Shown here piece after piece: positions 9,309 through 18,946 of a stretch of 64,000 nt of DNA. Source of the DNA: Rhizobium sp. GN54 (GTDB lineage Bacteria > Pseudomonadota > Alphaproteobacteria > Rhizobiales > Rhizobiaceae). Made by a program: the position numbers and the translations under genes. Numbering within the stretch: the first letter of the stretch is position 1; every line of letters starts with the position of its first letter. The notes under the pieces were generated by a model. The model was not told the DNA's origin. It saw nothing but the letters and a program-made list of their open reading frames with translations, and made no database searches. Location of the stretch: NCBI RefSeq assembly GCF_021026345.1, contig NZ_JAJNCZ010000011.1:83796-147795 (forward strand), read 5' to 3'.

Positions 9309-9327
9309 CGATAAGCGATAGTTATCG
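9309..9327. promoter_or_regulatory. Inverted repeat between the recombinase and DUF1612 genes
   Basis: CGATAA (9309-9314) and TTATCG (9322-9327) flank a 7-nt centre GCGATAG. A short inverted arm pair around a 6-8 nt spacer is the layout of a tyrosine recombinase core site, but it also fits an operator for either divergent gene. Confidence 0.4.
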
Positions 9328-9417
9328 GTTGTTAGAAGCCCAACCCTCAATAATACCATGTGAGGAACCACAATATTCATATAGAGTTCCGTTAGGGAAT
9401 CGTTTACCATAATATCA

Positions 9418-10548
9418 ATGGCTTACGATCTCGTGAAAACCAGCATGAGTAGCTTGATGCGGCCGGCTTTTGACGCCGGTATCGCTCTCACGCGTCTGGA
9501 CGAGCGCATCGTCCGTTCGCCGGTTGGTCAGGGCTGGATCGAGCGGTCCCACTTCACCGACGCTTGCGCGTCCTTGTGGATCGGCGGTGAACTCGTTCAC
9601 CTGGAGGACCTCGTCCTGCATGACGCCACCCGCGATATTCGCACGCCCACCCACGAGCTGACAATCGCCCGCGACGTGCTTCGCACCCGCCGGCGCATCG
9701 CCGGCCAAACCCCGGATTGGGCGTTCTCCGCCGACGGCATCCGCTCGCTGCGGAAAACCTCGGAGATCGGGGCGGGCGGCGCGGACGAGGCTACGACGAG
9801 CGGAGTTATTCGGCCGGCGATCGCGATCGACGCGGAGGGGGAGGGGGATGACGCCGACGACGCCCAAGATCTCCCCGGCGTCGACTATGCGGCTATCGAT
9901 GCGTTGCTCGCGCGCTCTGACGCTGCGATCGAACGAGCCAAAAAGCCCGGCCGCGCCAGCTCGGCAGACAGAGACGCACTGGTCTATGATCTCGACTGGG
10001 ACGAGGATGTCCGGCTCGATGAATGGCGTGGCGTGTTGCGTCAGGCCGAAAACTTGCCGGCGGTGCTGCAGGCCATCGTCGCCCTCGATGCCTGGACCGA
10101 GCTTGCCGTCTTGCAGCATGCACCCTGGCTCGGCCGGCTATTTGCCGCCTCCATCCTGCGCCAGGCCGGCGTCACCACCGGCGCGCACCTGGCCGCCATC
10201 AATCTGGGCCTCAAAACCATTCCGGTCGACCGGCGCCGGCATCGTGATCGGGAGACCCGGTTGCTCGCCATTGCTCACGGGTTCTTGGCGGCCGCCGAGA
10301 TCGGCTTGAAAGAGCATGACCGACTGACTCTGGCGAAAACGATGATGGACCGAAAACTGGAGGGACGGAGGACGTCGTCAAAACTGCCGGAGCTGGTTGA
10401 GCTGGTGATGGCAAAGCCATTGGTGTCGGCCGGCATGGTCGCAAAAACGCTTGAGGTGACGCCGCAGGCAGCGCGGCGGATTGTTTTGGAACTGGGACTG
10501 AGGGAGATGACCGGGAGGGGGAGGTTTCGCGCGTGGGGGGTGTTGTAG
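9418..10548 (+). CDS. DUF1612 / RHE_PE00001 family protein with C-terminal helix-turn-helix
   Basis: The 376-aa protein matches a family widespread on rhizobial plasmids and named after an R. etli p42e gene. The N-terminal part contains [21 protein letters not shown]; the C-terminal part (about residues 330-376) is a helix-turn-helix-like segment ([22 protein letters not shown]) followed by [10 protein letters not shown]. The protein is probably DNA-binding, but its biological role is not established. It is divergent from the recombinase gene, an arrangement I associate with rhizobial plasmids. Its 3' end converges on the STAND-nuclease gene. The start ATG follows an AT-rich promoter-like stretch (9340-9417). 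Confidence 0.8.
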   Translation: MAYDLVKTSMSSLMRPAFDAGIALTRLDERIVRSPVGQGWIERSHFTDACASLWIGGELVHLEDLVLHDATRDIRTPTHELTIARDVLRTRRRIAGQTPDWAFSADGIRSLRKTSEIGAGGADEATTSGVIRPAIAIDAEGEGDDADDAQDLPGVDYAAIDALLARSDAAIERAKKPGRASSADRDALVYDLDWDEDVRLDEWRGVLRQAENLPAVLQAIVALDAWTELAVLQHAPWLGRLFAASILRQAGVTTGAHLAAINLGLKTIPVDRRRHRDRETRLLAIAHGFLAAAEIGLKEHDRLTLAKTMMDRKLEGRRTSSKLPELVELVMAKPLVSAGMVAKTLEVTPQAARRIVLELGLREMTGRGRFRAWGVL

Positions 10549-10625
10549 CATTCTTAGCGCTTCCCGGTTCATATATCCCGGGCGTTTGTCCTGTTCCCGG
10601 AAACGTCTCGCTACTCGTTGTGATT

Positions 10626-13025
10626 TCAGTTTGCCTTCTGCTTTCTTACGGTGCTGATCAACGCCTCGATCGCGGGCAGCAGTTTGTCTTTCTCTACAAA
10701 TGCAGCCCAATCGGACCGGGTGGGAATTTGGTAGGAGTGGACTGTGCGGAGGGCAATCAAGGTGCGGTTCATCAGCGGCAATGATCCCTCCGCTATTATT
10801 GCTTCGATAAACTCGTCAGCTTTGTCCCACTCGTGTGAAAAAAGCCTTGCCAGTGATACGGCTGCTATTTCGATTGGACCTTGTGTTGGACAAAGGACGC
10901 GACCGAAACCTTCAATCTCGTGTTCAAGATGCCCCTCCGGGTCCAGGCTAGCACGCATCAGCGGAAATGCGCATTGCCCGACAGTAAATAGGATCTGGGC
11001 ATCTAGCCTGTCGTCGATGTCGCCACCGGATGCCATCGGAAGAAGCGACAGATGCGCGAGCATCATCCAGGCCGTCGTGTTCGCTAACGTACGGGGCAGC
11101 TCATCAAGCTCGACAGGCTCACCGTAGAGGTTCCCTGCCCGGTCCGATCTCCACGCTTTACCCTCACGCACAACGAGATCAACGACCTCGCCATTCGCCG
11201 CTTGGAGCGCGATATGCCTATCTTCAAATGTGTCCTCTTGCGGTTCGATGTCGATGAGAGCCCTAACGATTTCTCGGCTGAAGCCACCCGTGGTCTCTGC
11301 AAGAATGCGAATAGCTTGAGCACCGATTACTTCTCCAAGAAAGAAGCCTTCCAGCCGTGTTCCGAGCCAGCGCCCTCCGTCGTAAGGATTTTCGGTCACC
11401 ATGGCACTCAACATCTCGCTGGCGGCCTCCGCAAGTTCGGCTACAAACAAAGCAGGAATTGTCGGTACGACGACATCGATACGGCCGCGGCGGTAAGTCT
11501 GGATCTGACCTCTCGTCCGAAGTTCTCCCAGCGAGGCATGTGATTCTACCGATAATGCATCCCGACGGATAACAAAACCATTCGACTGCTCAAGCGCGAG
11601 ATCCCCCGAAACCCTTTGATCGTCGGCAAGGGCGTCACGGGCAAGCGAGCGGTAAGCTCGCAGGAGCTCCGATTGGCCGGCAAAAGCGTTCTGCACATAG
11701 TCGATCAAGCCTACGCCGAGCGTCGGTTGAAGCGTGACGCCCCATGTTTCGTCCTTGAAGCGCGAATTTCCCGCAACGTGATCATAGATCGTGCGCAAAA
11801 TCCACGGGACGCGATTTTCTTCGAAGAACGATGCGCCGCGGACAAGGAAGATCCGATTGTTCTCCATTATCGAGCAAGCGGCTTTGAATTCCTTGAGGTT
11901 CAGAGGACCAAGCTCAATTTCCTGGCTAAATGATCCAAGCTTGGTGACACCGCGCCCATTTCCCGTTCGCGTCAACCCCTCAGGTTGATCTGTCGTCAAG
12001 ATTACTCTGAGCCGTTCTCCGAGTCCAAGATCGGGCAGTTCTTGCAGATCCGAAGCGATCGCACTACCTGGCTTAACGCCATCGATTGCAATGACGAGAG
12101 TTGGCCCCGCGGGTCCCCTCGACATTCGGCGCAGCCAATGTCGAGCATCGTGAGGAGTCAGTGTCCACTCGAGTTCTCGCGAAAAGAGGTTCGACACGGC
12201 CTGAAAGAGGCCCGGACCACTATCCTGAAGCATCAGAACCGCCAGCTCGTCGCTCGCAGTCGTCCGCAGAGCTAACTCGCAGAGCAAGTTTGTCTTGCCA
12301 CTTGCTGGTGGTCCGACCACGACAGTGAAAAGGTCGGCTCCAGTAAGCGCACTAGTTGCTTGCTCAGTGGCCTCGCGCGGAAAAATCAGGTCGCGGGCAA
12401 CGGGCCGTCCTGTAGCGCCTGGCGGATCGGTCCACGTCTCGATCAATGCGGCGGTGCATTTACGAACCGCGCGCGGCCATATGTCGACCTCGCGACCCAT
12501 CAACGCCTCAATCGCCCAGCGCATGTCGGCTGCGGCGACTTTACCAACATTCTCTAGCAAGTTCGTGATGGCGGCCTTGTCGTAGTCTCCAGTATCCAAT
12601 CGCCGAGTGGTGTTGCTGTCGAAAAGCTGTGTGTGCTTGCCGTTGCTAACGATCAACAGAGGTGGGCGCGGCGTGAGCATGTTGGCGTAGCTTTGCGCCT
12701 GCTCGTAGTCGGTTTTTTGTAACGCGACCGTTTCCCGCTTCACTTCAAGGACAGCCAGCGGTCGGTCACCGTAAAAGATCAGGATATCGGCTCGGCCTGT
12801 CTTCTCCCAAAGTGCCGCGCTGTCGAATTCAAAGCTCTCGTGCCCGAGTCGAATTGTGAACCGTCGTTGCTGAACAAAATCGCCTTGTGAGAACGTTGGC
12901 AGAGCGGCTGCTAGAGCGCTGGTAATTCGGCTCTCTAGCTCCGCTTCAGTACGCAGCCTGCGGACATCTTGGCTTTCTACCTTCTTTCGTCGTTTCGCCG
13001 ATCTCGGCTTTTTGGGTCTCGGCAT
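10626..13025 (-). CDS. HsdR-N-type PD-(D/E)XK nuclease fused to a STAND-like P-loop NTPase
   Basis: Numbering from the ATG at 13025 (799 aa), the N-terminus is very basic (PRPKKPRSAKRRKK). A type I restriction HsdR-N-like nuclease domain follows, with Asp 80 in RADILIFYG and E94-V-K96 in LAVLEVKRE. A P-loop GPPASGKT is at about 239-246 and a Walker B-like LVIAID ends near 315. About 480 further residues lack a recognised repeat. A nuclease effector joined to a STAND-type NTPase and a long sensor region is the architecture of Avs-like antiviral proteins; assignment to that class is inference. A GTG at 13070 would add 15 residues. It lies 112 nt behind the AIPR gene on the same strand and may share that transcript. 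Confidence 0.65.
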   Translation of the reverse strand: MPRPKKPRSAKRRKKVESQDVRRLRTEAELESRITSALAAALPTFSQGDFVQQRRFTIRLGHESFEFDSAALWEKTGRADILIFYGDRPLAVLEVKRETVALQKTDYEQAQSYANMLTPRPPLLIVSNGKHTQLFDSNTTRRLDTGDYDKAAITNLLENVGKVAAADMRWAIEALMGREVDIWPRAVRKCTAALIETWTDPPGATGRPVARDLIFPREATEQATSALTGADLFTVVVGPPASGKTNLLCELALRTTASDELAVLMLQDSGPGLFQAVSNLFSRELEWTLTPHDARHWLRRMSRGPAGPTLVIAIDGVKPGSAIASDLQELPDLGLGERLRVILTTDQPEGLTRTGNGRGVTKLGSFSQEIELGPLNLKEFKAACSIMENNRIFLVRGASFFEENRVPWILRTIYDHVAGNSRFKDETWGVTLQPTLGVGLIDYVQNAFAGQSELLRAYRSLARDALADDQRVSGDLALEQSNGFVIRRDALSVESHASLGELRTRGQIQTYRRGRIDVVVPTIPALFVAELAEAASEMLSAMVTENPYDGGRWLGTRLEGFFLGEVIGAQAIRILAETTGGFSREIVRALIDIEPQEDTFEDRHIALQAANGEVVDLVVREGKAWRSDRAGNLYGEPVELDELPRTLANTTAWMMLAHLSLLPMASGGDIDDRLDAQILFTVGQCAFPLMRASLDPEGHLEHEIEGFGRVLCPTQGPIEIAAVSLARLFSHEWDKADEFIEAIIAEGSLPLMNRTLIALRTVHSYQIPTRSDWAAFVEKDKLLPAIEALISTVRKQKAN

Positions 13026-13137
13026 CTTTAGAGCTTCTGCAATGGTTTTAACCTTCGGAGTTACGAACACGTGCGCGCAAACGAGAGGTCGCGCAAACCT
13101 GATAAACCGCCAGCTTCAGCGGTGGAGATTGGTGCTC

Positions 13138-15213
13138 CTATCCTGGTTCGCGCTGTGTCTCGTCGAACAAGCCGGCGGCACGCACCTTAGCAACACTCTC
13201 AAGCCCATGCTTCGCTTGTTTGATCGAAGGACGTCGGCTCCAACCCCCTGCGGCATAATTGGCCAGCGTCATGCAGATGCTGGCCAACTTGAAGTGCAGC
13301 ACTCCGCTGCGCTGACCGGCCTCGGCCGCTGCCACCCAGACCGCAGATGGGATGCGCATGCATTCCTCGATCCGATCATAGTCAGCGACCTGCAGAGTCT
13401 GTCCATGTCGATCCGTCACAGCGCCGGCCGTGCTTGGCGAGGTGCCGTTGAGCTCCGCCGGGAGCGGATCCGACAGTGTCGGAAGGTGATTGCGGACTTC
13501 AGCCCAGCAGTCTTCCTTCTTGAACCATTCCGTGGGATTGCGGCTACCGACACTGGCGCGCAGTGCCTGATCGATCATGGGTGCCCAGGCGGAGATGAGG
13601 GCCTCCATCTCGGTCGACAGCTTTTGCTGGCGCCAGACGAAGTCAAAATCGATACGACCGCCCGTGCGCTCTCCAAGCGCGGCGATCAGATATGCGACAA
13701 TATTAACGCCATACGCCGGAAACTTCATCGCTCTGACCAAGCGCTCGGTAGTACGATAGAGGATGGTTAGCGCAATCAGCCGGCGGAACCAGGCGGCGTC
13801 CGGGGGCGGAGCCGTCACCTCCTTGCGGCGCTGCATGAACGCCTGAAAGTTCTTCTGACCGCCAAAAGCGACACGCCAGGGGAAGCCGTCCCAAGCCGAC
13901 AGATAACGCGCGAGGTCGAGCTTGCCAAAGCGTCGAGCCTTTGGTGTCTGCTCCCGGAACGCGCGCTGCTCGGTGGTGCGGTATGAAGCTTTCTGCTCAG
14001 CCGCAAGCCATGATCCGCGCGCCCGCTCATAGAACCAGCGCCCGCGCCCGTTTTCGAGCCACGCATTGTTCGCCAGCGTCTCCACCTCGCGATGGAAGGG
14101 ATCATTGGCCGAGAAGTCGGCCTGCTGCACGGTATTCTGCCGGTTGGCCGCGCGAGAGATCGAGGAAACCATTTGCTCCAGATCCCCCTCTGTCACTCGG
14201 ATAATCTTGACCGGTACCTCCACCGCACCAAGCGCCACGCTTTCCTTGCGCCGGGCGCGGTGCAGCGACGCCGTCGTCTGTCCACCATTGACTATCTGCA
14301 GGCCCCGCAGACCGGTCAGGTACACCGCGCCGCCTTCACGCTCGAGTCGCACCTCGTCCGCGGTTGCAACCACGCCGTTGTTGAAAGCGAGGAACATCTC
14401 CGGCTGTTCGACCAGCGTGCGCCGCAGCTCGGCATTCACCGACTTGCGCCCGGAAAGTCCTAGAAATGCGCGCACATTCAGCTCGAGGAGATGCGTGCCG
14501 TATCGATCGTAGATGCGCGACAGCGCCTCTCCCGGGAAAGCGGCAAGGAATGCCTCGTAATGCCCTGCGCCCGAGGCGACCGGCAGGCAAGCGATGCGAT
14601 GGCCGGTCAGAGCTACGAGGTCTACGTCGATATCAGCGCGGGTCTGGCCTTCTCCAAGAACCCTATGCAACCGGACCATGTCATAGAGCTCGATCTCGAC
14701 CGGCTTTCCATGACTGTCGACCGTCGCGGGGAGTGTGCCACCGGCAATGCAGTCTGTCAGCACGACGATCCGGAAGCGATCAATGCGCTCGCCAAGCACT
14801 GCCACGCGGCGCGCCAAGTCCCCAGCTTCTGTATTGGACGGCTCGATGCGATCTGCCAAGCCACCAATGCATGCCGCTACATATGTGCCGGCTCTTTCCG
14901 CAGTCTTCAGCAGGTCCGAGGCGGGAACTCGACGCGGCGGCACGTCGCCAGAATAATGCGTTGCGAAGAGCGTCAGCTGGCCGGCGTCCTCATCGATCGC
15001 ATACCCGCTGATCCGGAACGGTGACCGTCCGACCTTTCCCTCCTGGGGAAGATCAAACGCTGCCTCGAAGTGACCAATCTCCTCCAGCTCATCAATGACT
15101 AGGCGTGTGAAGAGCGCTTCGGTCGACGGGATGTCTATTGTCGGGTCATCACGAGCCTCGTCGACTTCTTCCGCCAATGCTCGAGCAAATTCCGACGTCG
15201 CATCCTCACTCAT
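13138..15213 (-). CDS. AIPR (abortive infection phage resistance) family protein
   Basis: The 691-aa protein fits the AIPR family, first linked to abortive phage resistance and often found in restriction-like operons. The family signature is visible around residues 230-330: FLGLSGRKSVNAELRRTL, EMFLAFNNGVVATADEV, then LRGLQIVNGGQTTASL, and SISRAANRQNTVQQADF further on. The ATG at 15213 was chosen because it overlaps the end of the DUF4420 gene by 8 nt; an upstream ATG at 15261 would add 16 residues. It is the fourth gene of the leftward arm. Its catalytic activity is not established for this branch. Confidence 0.82.
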   Translation of the reverse strand: MSEDATSEFARALAEEVDEARDDPTIDIPSTEALFTRLVIDELEEIGHFEAAFDLPQEGKVGRSPFRISGYAIDEDAGQLTLFATHYSGDVPPRRVPASDLLKTAERAGTYVAACIGGLADRIEPSNTEAGDLARRVAVLGERIDRFRIVVLTDCIAGGTLPATVDSHGKPVEIELYDMVRLHRVLGEGQTRADIDVDLVALTGHRIACLPVASGAGHYEAFLAAFPGEALSRIYDRYGTHLLELNVRAFLGLSGRKSVNAELRRTLVEQPEMFLAFNNGVVATADEVRLEREGGAVYLTGLRGLQIVNGGQTTASLHRARRKESVALGAVEVPVKIIRVTEGDLEQMVSSISRAANRQNTVQQADFSANDPFHREVETLANNAWLENGRGRWFYERARGSWLAAEQKASYRTTEQRAFREQTPKARRFGKLDLARYLSAWDGFPWRVAFGGQKNFQAFMQRRKEVTAPPPDAAWFRRLIALTILYRTTERLVRAMKFPAYGVNIVAYLIAALGERTGGRIDFDFVWRQQKLSTEMEALISAWAPMIDQALRASVGSRNPTEWFKKEDCWAEVRNHLPTLSDPLPAELNGTSPSTAGAVTDRHGQTLQVADYDRIEECMRIPSAVWVAAAEAGQRSGVLHFKLASICMTLANYAAGGWSRRPSIKQAKHGLESVAKVRAAGLFDETQREPG

Positions 15214-16201
15214 CGCCCGTTCCTCCGAACGTATCGAATACCGCTGCCGCATCGACGGCAAATCTGACGAGCGCGCGCACCTCGATCTGATAGGTCGCCT
15301 CCGCGATCCCGAGCGCTACATCGCTCCTTCGAAGCCGCGGGAAGCCATCGTTTACCGCGTAACAATCAATGCCCGCGAGGGCGACTCGCGGCCCGGAGTT
15401 CGTATCGCCTCCGGGTGCAAGACCGCGACGCAAAAGCGCGTTGCGAAAAGCCCCACGCGCCCGCTCGCCATTTAGCCGCTGTTCGATCCGTGCGGTGATC
15501 TGGCCGAGCGTCTCGCCGGCAACCGACTCCACCAGACGGACGTGCGCGACGTGCAGGGAGACAAGACCGGCGTCGTCAAGCTGATCGAGCGTCGAAATAT
15601 GGAGTCGCCGCGCCGCTCCCAGAGCGGTCTTCACCTCAAGCCCCTGACCCGAGAGCACAAAGTCATGTAACCCGTCATCAGGTGCCTTCCACGCGGCGAC
15701 CGCTTCAGCGTTTTCATCCAGCATCCGATCGAGGACGAGGAGTTCACCGATCAGCCCAACTATTTCGTTTCTCGACAGGCCAGCGGCCTGATCGCGCAGA
15801 AACGCTCGCCACGCAGCGAGACGGGCGGCGAAGACTGTGACCAATTCAGTTTCGCCTTCATCCTCAGCGCGCAGGACGGAGCGGACGCAGTCGCTGCAGA
15901 TCTCGGCGAAAAGATCACGTCGGGAGGTCTCCTCGAGTGAAAGGACCAGCAGGAAGCCACCGGGATCAGCGGTTCGGGATAGCCGCAGGCCCGCGGTCTC
16001 AAAAGAAGCAATGGAATTGCCAGCGACACCCGGCAACGCAACGAGACAAGGTGCGCCGTCAGCTTCCCGCAGACCCACGCGGAGATCGAGCTGCATCGGG
16101 CGAGAAAGCCGTCGGCTTCGATACAGCCGATCCCCCGGGGCTACGGCGGCCAGCTCGTCCCATTCCCTCAGTAACGCCGCCGCATCGGGAGTGACGCTCA
16201 T
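15206..16201 (-). CDS. PD-(D/E)XK motif protein, DUF4420 family
   Basis: The 331-aa product belongs to the restriction-fold family paired with Z1 ATPases. The nuclease core is readable: GE at 152-153 (IVGLIGELLVLDRML), Asp 180 in LHDFVL, and E189-V-K191 in LEVKTALG. The N-terminal half is the usual beta-rich DUF4420 part. It is probably the endonuclease of the GHKL-Z1 system. The start at 16201 (ATGAGCGTC) overlaps the stop of the Z1 gene by 4 nt, suggesting translational coupling; the in-frame ATG at 16240 lies inside the Z1 gene and is less likely. Confidence 0.82.
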   Translation of the reverse strand: MSVTPDAAALLREWDELAAVAPGDRLYRSRRLSRPMQLDLRVGLREADGAPCLVALPGVAGNSIASFETAGLRLSRTADPGGFLLVLSLEETSRRDLFAEICSDCVRSVLRAEDEGETELVTVFAARLAAWRAFLRDQAAGLSRNEIVGLIGELLVLDRMLDENAEAVAAWKAPDDGLHDFVLSGQGLEVKTALGAARRLHISTLDQLDDAGLVSLHVAHVRLVESVAGETLGQITARIEQRLNGERARGAFRNALLRRGLAPGGDTNSGPRVALAGIDCYAVNDGFPRLRRSDVALGIAEATYQIEVRALVRFAVDAAAVFDTFGGTGDE

Positions 16202-18942
16202 TGCGTCGCCCGCTGCTGGACGGTATTTTCCAAGCGCCACTCGGCCGAAGCTGTCGGGGAGGTCGGGAAACTCACGACTACACCCCAGAGCGGGATTCCA
16301 GCTTCCAGGCCAGCACCTGCCGGGTCGATCGGATAGAGAAGGAGCAGACCGCGACGCGGATCTTCACCACGGGCTCTTCGGATCCAAGGGCCGGAGGGAC
16401 GGTCAGCGGGCGGCTCCCCCTCGTCGGCCAGCACCTGATCGGTATTTTCCTGCGCGCGGCGATACTGGTCGTCGCTCAGATCGATGGCCTCGTCGAGCGG
16501 GCTGAGGATCGACTTGGTGATAAAGCGCGCAGTGGTCGAACGGGCGATAGGCGAGCGACGAACGCTGCGCAGGTCGCGCCCTGCCACCTGAACATTGGCT
16601 CCGACACCAGCGGGTACGAACACCGCCCAGTCACTCAGTTCGCCCAGCTGAAGCTGCGTGGTGATATAGGCCGCCATACGTTTCCCATCGACGTCGCTGC
16701 TCTCAGGCGGAAACGCCAGAGCCTCAAGCAGCGCGGCGACGCGGTTGCCACGTACATTCCGCCAGATGAACCCGGCTGCCGGCGGGCGGCCTCCCGGCCG
16801 GGCCGGATCGATCTCCGGCTCTCCTAGTTCTTCGAGTAGACCGCTGACAACTGCAGCGTTCGCAATCGTAGTATCAGTGTCCCGGTATAGCACGGTCTGG
16901 ATCTTGCCTTCGCCGGCATAGGTGACGGGACGGAGGGCAGCGTGTCGCCGTTTGTTCGCCGCCGTCACGTTCATAATACTATGGTCAGCGATGCTGAGAC
17001 CGTAGAGTTTAGGCGTGCCCGCGGTGACGCGCATATGTGCCAGCTGCGCGCGGAGGTCTTCGTTCACCGTGGCCAAGTGCCGGAACCAAATCTCCATATC
17101 TGTGGTGGTGTACAGCCGGCAGAGATCGGCATAACCGCGCCGGTAACCGAACCAGCGCCCCATCTGCAGCAGACTGTCATACTGACGGGAGACGCGCAGG
17201 AAGTAACTGGTCGAAAGACCTTCAAGCGTCAGCCCTCGTGACAGCTTGTCACCACCGATGACAATGACCGAGAGGCTCTGTCCGGCAGCGTCGGCAGCAT
17301 CATAATCAATGCCCGTACGGCTGCGGCCGTTGGATACCACGACCTGAATGCGGTCAGCCTCATCTCCAAGCTGTAGTGCGACCTCATCCCAGCCGACCTG
17401 TCGAACAGAACGCGCGAATACGGAGGACGCCATTGCCTCAGTTGTCGGTTCGAAATCCTCGCACCAAAGCCGTTCAAGTTCCGCCATTTCGATCGGATCG
17501 GCCGCAGCGATAGCATTGCGGATCGAGCGAAGCGCTCCTTCGACCTGAGCATGAACCGGGTCATGAACATCCTGAAAACGCGAAACATGGACCAGCATGG
17601 TCTTGTGCGCATTGGCTTGGCCGCGGGCTGCGCGTGCCGCGCAGCAGACGACAAAGCTGCGGATCGCTTCCACGAGGCTTGGCGGGATGCGTGCCTCGCC
17701 CCGGTATATGGGCCGCCAGTTCTTATCGTGCGGGTCAGGAATCCAGTTCTCAGCGGCCTGGTCGAGATGGCGAATGACTGGCAGCCCTACTGCTTCAGCG
17801 TCGTCGTCGCGACCGAACACCGCCAGTGGTCCGAAATAGTCGTCCGGAGCGGACAGCGACACGATGAAGGAGGAAGGAAACAGGTCGGCACCATAATCCT
17901 CAGCCGCACGCTCATCATGGATCATGATGTTGGCAAAGGGAGTCGCGGTGTAGCCGATATAGGCACTGCGCCTGAACCCGCCGAGCAGCTTGCGGATCTC
18001 GCCGTTGATGCGTTTCGGATCATAGTCTTCATCGAAGCTGCCGTCCGGGAGGAAACCCTGATCGCCGGTGTCAGGCGATGCCTGATCCGCCTCATCATCG
18101 ATAACGAGCAGTGGCGCGTTGCGCGATTCCTCGGGCAGCCGCGCGATCCACCGATTGAGGTTCCTGAGCACTGCGCCGTTCTTCTTGACGACGAACACGA
18201 ACGGCCGGTTGGCCGGCGCGAAGTTGGAATTTTGCGCGACAGTTCGGTTGAAGTCGCCGTTCAACTGTGAGGTAGTCAGACTGTCCACCAGCTGTACCGG
18301 TCCCGGCAACAGGCCGACGCCGACCGGCCGGCGCCCTCCGCTTCCCGCAATGCCGGCGGTATCGAAGCCGAGAAAATCCTGGTCGAGACGCAGCTGGGTC
18401 TGGCGACGCAGGATATTGTGCATGCCCGCCAGGACGATGATTACGCGATAGCCGGCATCAGCGGCCCGGTTGATGACCCCCGCATAGTGTGCGGTCTTGC
18501 CCGACTGCACATTGCCGACTACAAGGCCGCGCCAATTCCATGGCACATCCCGGTTTGGATCATCGATCAGCTCGAGAACATCAGCCGTGCTTTCCTCAAG
18601 CGCCTCAATCGCACGCGGCGCCCACCCGTTCTCGCTCAATTTCTGCAGATAACGTGAGAAGAAGGCGCCCGGCCGACGGCGTTCGCCAAGATACCACGGC
18701 GGCGGCTGCGTTTCACCAAGCAGCCGGATCGACGGCCCCTGCGCAACCACGAAAAGTGCCTCTAGGTCGCGCGTCGCTGCTTGTATCTCGTCTTCGGTGA
18801 AACTGTGCCCGCTGGTCAACCCCACAAGCGGGGCCGAGGCGCACACTACGGCCATGATTTCATCCGTGCCCAGCGTGCGGTCGCCGGCTCGTGGACCAAG
18901 TGCAACGCGGGCGGTATTCGCAAGCTGTGTGACCGGATCCAT
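16198..18942 (-). CDS. Z1 domain protein, superfamily-2-like ATPase
   Basis: The 914-aa protein has the Z1 layout. A P-loop VGNVQSGKT is at 142-150, a Walker B LLVIDDEAD at 278-286, and the helicase-like motif YIGYTATPFANIM follows. The conserved core GGDKLSRGLTLEGL and QMGRWFGYRRGY sits in the second RecA-like lobe. Z1 ATPases are known from comparative genomics as partners of MORC/MutL-type GHKL ATPases in restriction-modification loci, probably moving or remodelling DNA for the nuclease. The start ATG lies 4 nt after the GHKL stop and has GGGAGAAGTGAG upstream. It is the second gene of the leftward arm. Confidence 0.9.
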   Translation of the reverse strand: MDPVTQLANTARVALGPRAGDRTLGTDEIMAVVCASAPLVGLTSGHSFTEDEIQAATRDLEALFVVAQGPSIRLLGETQPPPWYLGERRRPGAFFSRYLQKLSENGWAPRAIEALEESTADVLELIDDPNRDVPWNWRGLVVGNVQSGKTAHYAGVINRAADAGYRVIIVLAGMHNILRRQTQLRLDQDFLGFDTAGIAGSGGRRPVGVGLLPGPVQLVDSLTTSQLNGDFNRTVAQNSNFAPANRPFVFVVKKNGAVLRNLNRWIARLPEESRNAPLLVIDDEADQASPDTGDQGFLPDGSFDEDYDPKRINGEIRKLLGGFRRSAYIGYTATPFANIMIHDERAAEDYGADLFPSSFIVSLSAPDDYFGPLAVFGRDDDAEAVGLPVIRHLDQAAENWIPDPHDKNWRPIYRGEARIPPSLVEAIRSFVVCCAARAARGQANAHKTMLVHVSRFQDVHDPVHAQVEGALRSIRNAIAAADPIEMAELERLWCEDFEPTTEAMASSVFARSVRQVGWDEVALQLGDEADRIQVVVSNGRSRTGIDYDAADAAGQSLSVIVIGGDKLSRGLTLEGLSTSYFLRVSRQYDSLLQMGRWFGYRRGYADLCRLYTTTDMEIWFRHLATVNEDLRAQLAHMRVTAGTPKLYGLSIADHSIMNVTAANKRRHAALRPVTYAGEGKIQTVLYRDTDTTIANAAVVSGLLEELGEPEIDPARPGGRPPAAGFIWRNVRGNRVAALLEALAFPPESSDVDGKRMAAYITTQLQLGELSDWAVFVPAGVGANVQVAGRDLRSVRRSPIARSTTARFITKSILSPLDEAIDLSDDQYRRAQENTDQVLADEGEPPADRPSGPWIRRARGEDPRRGLLLLYPIDPAGAGLEAGIPLWGVVVSFPTSPTASAEWRLENTVQQRATQ

Positions 18943-18946
18943 AAGC

